From Campylobacter concisus (GTDB lineage Bacteria > Campylobacterota > Campylobacteria > Campylobacterales > Campylobacteraceae): DNA of 6,126 nucleotides. Positions 1 through 5,535 of the stretch are shown here, one piece after another (within the stretch, counting starts at the first letter, position 1; each line of letters starts with the position of its first letter). The stretch is taken from NCBI GenBank assembly GCA_018375265.1, contig JAHADO010000084.1:1-6126 (forward strand). Reading direction: 5' to 3'. The position numbers and the translations under genes were made by a program. The notes under the pieces were generated by a model. That model was not told where the DNA came from and made no database searches. It worked only from the letters and a program-made list of their open reading frames with translations.

Positions 1-132
1 CTGCTCAGCCTCTTTGTCGCCAGCGTTTCTATCTGGATGGTATTTTAAAGCGAGCTTTCTAAAGGCTTTTTTTATCTCGTCGCCACTTGCATTTCTTGAA
101 ATTTCAAGGATCTCGTAATAATCAAACTCCAC
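1..132 (-). CDS. dnaJ: Chaperone DnaJ (Hsp40), N-terminal 44 residues only
   Basis: This is the start of DnaJ, the co-chaperone that delivers unfolded proteins to DnaK and stimulates its ATPase through the J domain. The 44 codons visible read in frame off the left edge and contain the J-domain start (FDYYEIL at residues 3-9), helix II (residues 18-31) and the diagnostic HPD tripeptide at residues 32-34, followed by [10 protein letters not shown]. The start codon is GTG at 132-130: an ATG one base upstream is in another frame, and AAGGA lies 5 bases ahead of the GTG. The G/F linker, zinc-binding and client-binding regions lie outside the window, so DnaJ rather than a shorter J protein such as CbpA rests partly on context: dnaJ is divergent from racR in C. 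jejuni too. Gene family is near certain; full-length DnaJ is likely. Confidence 0.93.
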   Translation of the reverse strand, partial: MEFDYYEILEISRNASGDEIKKAFRKLALKYHPDRNAGDKEAEQ

Positions 133-137
133 ATTTT

Positions 138-142
138 TCCTT
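138..142 (-). promoter_or_regulatory. Ribosome binding site of dnaJ, fixing a GTG start
   Basis: The minus strand reads AAGGA here, 5 bases before the GTG at 132-130. This supports GTG as the true start, since no in-frame ATG is available at the beginning of the J domain. Confidence 0.7.
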
Positions 143-169
143 GTTTATTAAGCTTATTTTAAATGTGAG

Positions 170-175
170 ATTTTA
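170..175 (-). promoter_or_regulatory. Candidate -10 box for dnaJ
   Basis: The minus strand reads TAAAAT, preceded by a T run (TTTTTTGG), which suits Campylobacter housekeeping promoters that use a T-rich upstream stretch instead of a clear -35 box. It lies 37 bases before the GTG start. The following bases CTCAC match those behind the -10 boxes of racR and trpGD. No heat-shock operator was recognised. Confidence 0.5.
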
Positions 176-218
176 TCCAAAAAAGTTTAAATTTAAAAAA
201 AAATTTACATTTTTGCCG

Positions 219-224
219 TATAAT
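219..224 (+). promoter_or_regulatory. Candidate -10 box for the racR-racS-recR operon
   Basis: A perfect TATAAT, preceded by a T run at 210-214, lies 31 bases before the racR ATG. This predicts a short leader of about 25 bases. The TTTACA at 204-209 is only 9 bases away and cannot serve as its -35 box. Confidence 0.6.
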
Positions 225-255
225 CTCTACTATTTTTCAATGAAAAGGATGATTT

Positions 256-927
256 ATGATTAACGTTTTAATGATAGAAGACGATCCAGAATTTGCACAA
301 ATTTTATCTGAATATCTTGATAGTTTTAATATAAAAGTGACTAACTTTGAAGACCCATATCTAGGGCTAAGTGCCGGCATAAAAAACTATGACCTGCTCA
401 TACTTGACCTTACATTACCTGGCATTGATGGTCTTGAAGTTTGCAAAGAAATTCGCCAAAAATACGACATCCCTATCATCATAAGCTCAGCTCGCAGTGA
501 CATCAGTGACAAGGTCGTTGGACTTCAGCTTGGAGCAGATGATTATTTGCCAAAACCATACGATCCAAAAGAGATGTATGCTCGTATCACAAGTCTTATA
601 AGAAGATATAAAAAGACAAACGAAGTTCAAGAAGAGGTCGTTGATAGCGCATTTAGGATAGACGACAAGCGCCATGAAATTTACTTTAATAATGAAGCCC
701 TTGCTCTAACACCAGCTGAGTATGAAATTTTAACTTATCTCATCAAACAGCACAGCTTTTCAGTATCAAGAGAGCAGCTAGTTTATAACTGCAAGAGCCT
801 AAAAGACAAGGACTCAAAGAGCCTAGATGTCATCATCGGACGCCTTAGAACAAAGATCGGCGACAGCTCAAAAGCGCCAAAACATATTTTTTCAGTTAGA
901 GGCATAGGATATAAGCTTATCGGATGA
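256..927 (+). CDS. racR: Response regulator RacR, OmpR/PhoB family
   Basis: RacR is a cytoplasmic DNA-binding response regulator. The receiver domain (about residues 1-117) shows the acidic pair D9-D10, the phospho-acceptor D51 in LLILDLTLPG, the switch serine S78 before A79, Y97 and the invariant K100 in LPKPY. The C-terminal winged helix (about 128-222) has LTPAEYEILTYL at 149-160, a recognition helix around 190-203 and the ending SVRGIGYKL. At 223 residues it has the full family length. AAAAGGA lies 6 bases before the ATG. It overlaps racS by ATGA. In C. jejuni, RacR with RacS (Cj1261/Cj1262, next to dnaJ) affects temperature-dependent growth, chick colonisation and respiratory gene control; this name is carried over from matching sequence type and gene order. 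All catalytic residues are present, so it should be functional. Confidence 0.9.
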   Translation: MINVLMIEDDPEFAQILSEYLDSFNIKVTNFEDPYLGLSAGIKNYDLLILDLTLPGIDGLEVCKEIRQKYDIPIIISSARSDISDKVVGLQLGADDYLPKPYDPKEMYARITSLIRRYKKTNEVQEEVVDSAFRIDDKRHEIYFNNEALALTPAEYEILTYLIKQHSFSVSREQLVYNCKSLKDKDSKSLDVIIGRLRTKIGDSSKAPKHIFSVRGIGYKLIG

Positions 928-2180
928 AATACTCCATAACCACCAAGATAACTATCATCTTTGCCATCGCTTTCTCGCTGATGTGCTTGCTCTTTGTAAC
1001 ATTTGCAAACATTCAGCAAGAAAGTGCGCTTGAGAAGCTAAAAGACAAGCAAATAAGCGCTATGAACTATCTTGTGGCGCTTTACGAGCGTGGCAATCCT
1101 CCAAGAGATTTGGAGCACTACTTTAAAAATTTCAACCTAGAATACGTTGGCAATAAAAATTTAGCCACCTCAGTTACTACAAGCGGAAACGCTATTTTCA
1201 CGCAGCACACGCCTCTTGGCATGATGCAGTCGGTTAATTACAAAGGTGATTTGTATCTGCTCATCAAAAATCCATCTTTTCAGCTGCTACTTGAGAGCAA
1301 CGACGCAAGACACGTAAATGACCCGCTTTGGGTGGCATTTTTGATCATCTCGGCTCTACTTATCTCACTTTATGTCTCGGTGCTTAGAAGCCTCTTGCCG
1401 CTTAGAAGACTTAGCAAAGATATCAGAAAATTTGCCAGCGGAAACATGGAGATGGCGATGACTGCTAGGCTAAATGAAAACGAGCAAGACGAGATCGGGC
1501 AGGTTGCAGTTGAGTTTGACAACGCCGTTTGCAAGATCAGGGAGTTAATTCGCTCAAGGCAGCTATTTTTACGTGCGATCATGCATGAGCTAAAGACGCC
1601 TATAGGCAAGGGTAGGATCGTCTCTGAGATGGTGGCAAACGACACCCAAAAGATGAGGCTCATAAATGTTTTTGAGCGCCTCGAGATGCTTATAAATGAA
1701 TTTAGCAAGGTCGAGCAGCTCCTTTCAAAAAGCTACGCGCTAAACTATCAAGAGTGCCATTTCTCGCTCATTTTAGAGCAGGTGCAAGATATGCTCATGC
1801 TTGATAAATTTGAAGAGCGAGTGAGCTGTGATATCAGGGACGACGTCATACTAAGAGTGGATTTTCAGCTTTTTAGTTTGGCGATTAAAAATTTAATAGA
1901 CAATGCCCTAAAATATGCAGAAGACAAGAAAGCCATTTTGATCTGCGATAGCGAATTTATAGCGGTTAAAAATTTAGGCAAAAAGCTAAATCACCCGATT
2001 GATTACTATAAACAAGCCTTTGTAAGAGGCGACAAGGTGAGTGCGGGAAGCGGCATGGGGCTTGGACTTTACATCATCGAGCAAATTTGCCAGATGCAAA
2101 AATTTGAGCTTGTTTATGACTATGAAGACGGCTATCACGTCTTTAAAATTTTACTTCGAGCAAAGGCAAAACGCGCATGA
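924..2180 (+). CDS. racS: Sensor histidine kinase RacS
   Basis: RacS is the inner-membrane kinase expected to phosphorylate RacR. The order is: membrane segment 1 (about residues 7-28), a periplasmic sensing region of about 100 residues (30-133), membrane segment 2 (about 134-154), a HAMP linker (about 155-210), the dimerisation helix with phospho-acceptor H221 in IMHELKTPIGKG, the N box IKNLIDNALKYA (321-332) and the ATP-lid glycine box GSGMGLGLYI (375-384). The usual DxGxG box is replaced by VKNLGKKL (348-355), with asparagine where aspartate is normal. The periplasmic part resembles no ligand domain that I recognise, so the signal is unknown. ATGA overlaps join it to racR upstream and to recR downstream, implying coupled translation. 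No separate promoter is seen. The reading frame is intact at 418 residues. Confidence 0.88.
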   Translation: MKYSITTKITIIFAIAFSLMCLLFVTFANIQQESALEKLKDKQISAMNYLVALYERGNPPRDLEHYFKNFNLEYVGNKNLATSVTTSGNAIFTQHTPLGMMQSVNYKGDLYLLIKNPSFQLLLESNDARHVNDPLWVAFLIISALLISLYVSVLRSLLPLRRLSKDIRKFASGNMEMAMTARLNENEQDEIGQVAVEFDNAVCKIRELIRSRQLFLRAIMHELKTPIGKGRIVSEMVANDTQKMRLINVFERLEMLINEFSKVEQLLSKSYALNYQECHFSLILEQVQDMLMLDKFEERVSCDIRDDVILRVDFQLFSLAIKNLIDNALKYAEDKKAILICDSEFIAVKNLGKKLNHPIDYYKQAFVRGDKVSAGSGMGLGLYIIEQICQMQKFELVYDYEDGYHVFKILLRAKAKRA

Positions 2181-2749
2181 AAAGGGGCTTAGAGAAATTT
2201 AATGAACTAACTGAGTCATTTGCTAAGCTCCCAGGTGTCGGTAAAAAATCAGCCGCGAGATTTGCCTACTTTGTCTGCATGCAAGATAGCTTTGCAGGGC
2301 TAAGGCTTGCGCAAAATATCGAAGATGCGGTGAGGTTTATCAAGCGCTGTGAGCGTTGCGGTGGGCTAAGTGAAAATGAAATTTGCGACATTTGCAGCGA
2401 CGAGAGCAGGGACAGCGAGGTCATCTTGCTGGTTGAGAGCCCAAAAGATATCTTGGTTTTTGAGCAAAATGGCATTTATAACGGCCTTTACTTCGTGCTT
2501 GATGAGATCGATGAGGACGCCATAGAGAGGCTGCGAAGCGCTATCACACAAAATGGCTCAAAAGAGGTCGTCTTTGCCTTTACACCGGGGCTAAATTCAG
2601 ACGCGCTCATGCTTTACGTCGAGGATAAGCTTGGCATGAGTGAAATTTCTTTTAGCAAGATCGCTCAGGGCGTGCCAACTGGTGTAAATTTAGAAAACGT
2701 CGATATGCTCTCACTCTTAAAAGCCTACGAGAGCCGCACAAAAGCCTAA
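2177..2749 (+). CDS. recR: Recombination mediator protein RecR, divergent form
   Basis: RecR forms a ring clamp that works in RecFOR-type loading of RecA on single-stranded gaps. Visible parts are the helix-hairpin-helix LPGVGKKSAARFA (18-30), a four-cysteine zinc site C58/C61/C70/C73 and a Toprim domain beginning about residue 81 with the glutamate E87 in LLVESPKDI, followed by NGLYFVL. The ending IAQGVPTGVNLENVD (162-176) matches the RecR C-terminal signature. At 190 residues it is about ten shorter than E. coli RecR (201): the SPLDGIGP loop is missing, and the NPTVEGEA stretch appears as TPGLNSDA (136-143). It starts inside the racS stop by ATGA, so it is probably expressed with racRS. Family assignment is firm; whether the altered Toprim changes activity is not visible. 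Confidence 0.92.
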   Translation: MKRGLEKFNELTESFAKLPGVGKKSAARFAYFVCMQDSFAGLRLAQNIEDAVRFIKRCERCGGLSENEICDICSDESRDSEVILLVESPKDILVFEQNGIYNGLYFVLDEIDEDAIERLRSAITQNGSKEVVFAFTPGLNSDALMLYVEDKLGMSEISFSKIAQGVPTGVNLENVDMLSLLKAYESRTKA

Positions 2750-2766
2750 TTAAAATTTCTTTTAGT

Positions 2767-2772
2767 TATAAT
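2767..2772 (+). promoter_or_regulatory. Candidate upstream -10 box for trpGD
   Basis: A perfect TATAAT lies behind a T-rich stretch (TTTCTTTTAGT), typical of Campylobacter promoters. Initiation near 2779 would give a leader of about 54 bases containing the hairpin at 2792-2816. The following CTCAC matches the bases behind the dnaJ box. Confidence 0.55.
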
Positions 2773-2784
2773 CTCACCTAAATT

Positions 2785-2790
2785 TATAAT
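2785..2790 (+). promoter_or_regulatory. Candidate second -10 box for trpGD
   Basis: A second perfect TATAAT lies exactly 18 bases after the first, inside CTAAATTTATAATG. Initiation near 2797 would remove most of the left arm of the leader hairpin. It may be an alternative start or a chance match in AT-rich DNA. Confidence 0.35.
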
Positions 2791-2791
2791 G

Positions 2792-2816
2792 TTTAGTCCG
2801 CGCAATCGCCGCTAAA
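2792..2816 (+). promoter_or_regulatory. Imperfect GC-cored hairpin in the trpGD leader
   Basis: TTTAG (2792-2796) pairs with CTAAA (2812-2816), and GCG (2800-2802) with CGC (2807-2809) around a CAAT loop, with 3 and 2 unpaired bases between the arms. It ends 4 bases before the ribosome site, so it could influence translation. There is no T run after it, so it is not a terminator. The leader has no TGG codon, so there is no sign of classical tryptophan attenuation. Confidence 0.3.
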
Positions 2817-2820
2817 TTTA

Positions 2821-2826
2821 AAAGGA
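2821..2826 (+). promoter_or_regulatory. Ribosome binding site of trpGD, fixing a TTG start
   Basis: AAAGGA lies 6 bases before TTG at 2833. The protein begins MILLIDNYDSF, exactly where TrpG proteins begin, and no ATG or GTG lies nearby in frame. Confidence 0.75.
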
Positions 2827-2832
2827 TAGAGA

Positions 2833-4437
2833 TTGATTTTACTTATAGATAACTACGATAGTTTTGTCTTCAACGTCGAGCAGTACGTAAAAGAGCTCAC
2901 AAATGAAGAGGTTAGATGCGTTAGAAACGACAAGATAACGCTTGAAGAGATCAAAAAACTAAACCCAAGTAAGATCATCCTAAGCCCAGGGCCAAAGCAC
3001 CCAAAAGATAGCGGAGTTTGCCTAGAAATTTTGCAGGCCAACCTCGGCGTGCCAGTGCTTGGTATTTGCCTTGGACACCAAGCCATAGGGCTTAGTTTTG
3101 GTACAAAGATAAAAAGACTAGATGACCCACTTCACGGCAAGACTTCATTTATCGACGTGAAAAATAAAGAGCCGCTCTTTGCAGGGCTGCCTGATCGTTT
3201 TGAAGTTATGCGCTACCACTCGCTCTATGTCGATGAGCTCCCAGCTAGCTTAAGCGCTGATGCGGTGAGTGTTGTTGGCGTAGTTTTGGCACTTAGGGTA
3301 ATAGATATGCCGATCTTTGGCATCCAGTTTCATCCTGAGAGCTACTTCACGCAATACGGCAAAAAGATTGTTGAAAATTTTGTAAATTACAAGGCAAAAG
3401 AAGAGGCTAAAGAGCCAAAAATTCGCTCACTTAAGCCATATCTTATCAAGCTTCAAGAGAATATCCCGCTTGATGATAGCGACTTTGAACAAATTTGCGA
3501 GATAATAGCCAGCAAAGAGTACGAGATCGTGCAGCTTTCAGCCCTTTTGGTGCTAATTAGCGAAAAGAGCTTATACCCAAAAAGCCTCGCTGCACTTGCA
3601 AAAAATATCCTAAAATACTCGCAAACATACCGCGATGATACGCCTATGATCGATCTTTGCGGTACTGGCGGCGATGGCTTTAAGACGATAAATATCTCAA
3701 CTACAGTGGCATTTATCCTTGCAAGCCTTGGTATAAAGGTCGCAAAGCACGGCAACAAGGCAGTTTCAAGTAAGTCTGGTAGCTCTGATGTGCTTGAAAT
3801 TTTAGGCGTAAAAAGTGAAAAATCACTGGCAAAACAGCGTGAAAATTTAGCTAGTAAAAATTTAGCCTTTTTCCACGCGCCATTTTTCCATCCGCTAGTT
3901 GGCGAGGTGAGAGAAGTGCGCCAAAGACTTGGCATAAGAACCGTATTTAACGTGCTTGGACCGCTTTTAAATCCAAATTTAAACCTTACAAACCAGCTAG
4001 TTGGCGTCTATCATAAGCCTGTTCTAAAACTCTACGCCCAGACGCTTAAAATCCTTGGCAGAAAGCATGCTCTAGTCGTCCGCGGCGATGACGGGCTTGA
4101 TGAAATCACACTTTGCAGTGAAACAAGCGTTGTGGAGCTAAAAAATGGCGAAATTTTTGAATACAGCATCACGCCAGAGCAGTTTGGCTTTAAAAGAGCG
4201 CTTCACAGCGATATCGAGGGCGGCACACCTGAAGAAAACGCCAAAACCTTGATCCGCACGCTAAAAGGCGAGGAGCAGGGGGCGAAATTTGATATCGTGG
4301 TCTTTAATGCGATGTTTGCACTCTACGCGGCTGATGGCGCAAAGAGCCCAGACGAGGCCAAAAAAATGGTTTTAGAGGCTATAAATTCTGGTAAGGCGTA
4401 TAAATTTTATGAAGAGTTTATAGGGGATGGCATTTGA
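2833..4437 (+). CDS. trpGD: Fused anthranilate synthase component II / anthranilate phosphoribosyltransferase
   Basis: This bifunctional cytoplasmic enzyme serves tryptophan synthesis. The N-terminal TrpG part (about 1-187) is a class I glutamine amidotransferase that supplies ammonia to TrpE for making anthranilate. It shows the oxyanion motif SPGP (51-54), the nucleophile C79 in GICLGHQ, HGKTS (101-105) and the catalytic H167 and E169 in HPES. After a charged linker (about 187-200), the TrpD part attaches phosphoribose from PRPP to anthranilate: DLCGTGGDGFKT (274-285), KHGN (305-308), SSKSGSSD (312-319) and GDDGLDEIT (418-426). Both catalytic sets are complete. The fused form of 534 residues agrees with the single trpGD gene of C. 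jejuni. I see no tryptophan in the protein. TrpE, its required partner, is not adjacent, which differs from the usual trpE-trpGD order. The stop overlaps the next candidate start (TTGA). Confidence 0.95.
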   Translation: MILLIDNYDSFVFNVEQYVKELTNEEVRCVRNDKITLEEIKKLNPSKIILSPGPKHPKDSGVCLEILQANLGVPVLGICLGHQAIGLSFGTKIKRLDDPLHGKTSFIDVKNKEPLFAGLPDRFEVMRYHSLYVDELPASLSADAVSVVGVVLALRVIDMPIFGIQFHPESYFTQYGKKIVENFVNYKAKEEAKEPKIRSLKPYLIKLQENIPLDDSDFEQICEIIASKEYEIVQLSALLVLISEKSLYPKSLAALAKNILKYSQTYRDDTPMIDLCGTGGDGFKTINISTTVAFILASLGIKVAKHGNKAVSSKSGSSDVLEILGVKSEKSLAKQRENLASKNLAFFHAPFFHPLVGEVREVRQRLGIRTVFNVLGPLLNPNLNLTNQLVGVYHKPVLKLYAQTLKILGRKHALVVRGDDGLDEITLCSETSVVELKNGEIFEYSITPEQFGFKRALHSDIEGGTPEENAKTLIRTLKGEEQGAKFDIVVFNAMFALYAADGAKSPDEAKKMVLEAINSGKAYKFYEEFIGDGI

Positions 4438-5534
4438 AAAATTCTGAAAACCCTGCTTTTTTAAAGGAACAATTGATTAGTTATCTTGGAAACAAACGTT
4501 CAATAATAAATGAAATTTTAAAAGTCATTTGCGAAATAAAAAATGAACTCAAAAGGGATAAAATAAGCTTTGTAGATGTTTTTAGCGGTTCAGGTGTGGT
4601 TGCAAGAGCAGCCAAAGCACATTCAAATTTAGTTATTGCAAATGATCTAGAGTCTTACTCTCGTATTATAAATTTATGCTATTTATCGAATTTTTCAGAT
4701 GAACTTAGGGGTCAAATAGATCAAAATTTTAAGATGATTTTATCTAATTTTAATCCATGTGAAAGCTTTATTAGCGAGCTTTATGCTCCAAAAAATGATG
4801 AGAATATTAGTAAAGGAGAAAGAGTTTTTTTCACCCGCAAAAATGCACTTATAATTGGTGGTTTACGTAAATCTATAGAAAAAATAGATCTAAAATTACA
4901 ACATTTTTTTATAGCACCACTTCTTAGTGAGGCAAGCATTCATTCAAATACCGGAGGCGTTTTTAAAGGCTTTTATAAGGATAAAAATGGAATTGGTAAA
5001 TTTGGTGGAAACGGAGAAAATGCTCTGACTAGGATTTTAGGTGAAATTTCACTAAAAAAACCTATTTTTTCAAAATTTAAAAGTGATTTTGAGGTATATC
5101 AGGAAGATGCTTTAAAATTAGCTAGTCATCTGTCTGTAACAGATATAGCATATTTTGATCCGCCATATAATCAACATCCTTATGGGTCAAACTATTTTAT
5201 GTTAAATTTAATAGCAAATTTTAAAGCACCAAAAATTGAAACTATTAGTGAAGTATCTGGTATACCAAATGATTGGAATCGTTCAAATTTTAATAAAAAA
5301 TCAAAGGCGGCAGAGGAATTTTTTACATTATTAACAAACTTTCCATCTAAATATTTGATTATTTCTTTTAATTCGGAAGGATTTATTAGTGAAAATGAAT
5401 TTTTGTTAAATTTGTCTAAAATAGGAAAAGTTATAAAACATGAAATTAAATATCCAACCTATCGTGCTAGTAGAAATTTAAATAACCGCTCATTATATGT
5501 AACAGAATATCTTTATATTGTAAAAAAGGTTTAA
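4434..5534 (+). CDS. Type II N6-adenine DNA methyltransferase, D12 class
   Basis: This enzyme should transfer a methyl group from S-adenosylmethionine to the N6 of adenine in the target of the adjoining endonuclease, protecting host DNA. In the 366-residue reading the order is motif X QLISYLGNKRS (13-23), motif I VDVFSGSGVVA (47-57), motif IV DPPYNQHPYGSNYF (242-255) and the C-terminal signature YPTYRASRN...TEYLYIV (340-363). SAM-binding motifs before DPPY indicate the alpha group. The start is uncertain: TTG 4434 overlaps the trpGD stop with AGGGG 7 bases before it; TTG 4473 (residue 14) has a better AAAGGA 4 bases before it and begins at LISYLGNK, cutting slightly into motif X. Codon and base use are much more AT-rich than in trpGD, suggesting acquisition. 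It does not resemble M.EcoRI as I recall it. It lies one base before the endonuclease gene. Confidence 0.9.
   Translation: MKNSENPAFLKEQLISYLGNKRSIINEILKVICEIKNELKRDKISFVDVFSGSGVVARAAKAHSNLVIANDLESYSRIINLCYLSNFSDELRGQIDQNFKMILSNFNPCESFISELYAPKNDENISKGERVFFTRKNALIIGGLRKSIEKIDLKLQHFFIAPLLSEASIHSNTGGVFKGFYKDKNGIGKFGGNGENALTRILGEISLKKPIFSKFKSDFEVYQEDALKLASHLSVTDIAYFDPPYNQHPYGSNYFMLNLIANFKAPKIETISEVSGIPNDWNRSNFNKKSKAAEEFFTLLTNFPSKYLIISFNSEGFISENEFLLNLSKIGKVIKHEIKYPTYRASRNLNNRSLYVTEYLYIVKKV
4463..4468 (+). promoter_or_regulatory. Ribosome site for an alternative methyltransferase start (TTG 4473)
   Basis: AAAGGA is followed 4 bases later by an in-frame TTG at 4473-4475. It is a closer match to the ribosome sites of other genes here than the AGGGG at 4422-4426 that would serve TTG 4434. 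It may mark the original start of the acquired gene, with the longer form created at the junction with trpGD. Confidence 0.4.
5522..5529 (+). promoter_or_regulatory. Ribosome binding site of the restriction endonuclease gene
   Basis: AAAAAAGG lies inside the last codons of the methyltransferase gene, 6 bases before the ATG at 5536. This arrangement ties translation of the endonuclease to that of the methyltransferase and leaves no room for a separate leader. Confidence 0.65.
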
Positions 5535-5535
5535 C

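Larger units (their letters stand above)
133..255. promoter_or_regulatory. Divergent dnaJ / racR intergenic region
   Basis: These 123 AT-rich bases lie between the dnaJ and racR starts and carry a promoter-like box for each direction. Between the two boxes is a perfect 12-base AT palindrome, TTTAAATTTAAA, at 186-197, followed by an A tract. Its position between the two promoters would suit a regulator site, for example RacR, but such AT palindromes are common in this genome type, so that is only a guess. No gene or RNA is seen here. Confidence 0.6.

Noticed and set aside
204..209. TTTACA as a -35 box of racR
   Set aside because: Only 9 bases separate it from TATAAT at 219; about 17 are needed, and Campylobacter promoters seldom rely on a -35 box.
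2738..2764. Possible terminator after recR (AAAAG ... CTTTT)
   Set aside because: The stem is short and AT-only with a long loop and overlaps the trpGD promoter T run; it would not be stable.
487..4000. Minus-strand open frames opposite racR, racS, recR and trpGD, up to 160 codons
   Set aside because: They lie inside well-supported genes, have no ribosome site or recognisable motif, and are serine- and leucine-rich as expected of antisense shadows.
5514..5519. TATATT as a -10 box for the endonuclease gene
   Set aside because: A start about 7 bases later would fall in the ribosome site and leave almost no leader; such matches are common in this AT-rich stretch.
4434..5534. Methyltransferase as an orphan Dam-like or phage enzyme
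   Set aside because: A restriction endonuclease gene with intact catalytic residues follows after one base, which makes a restriction-modification pair far more likely.
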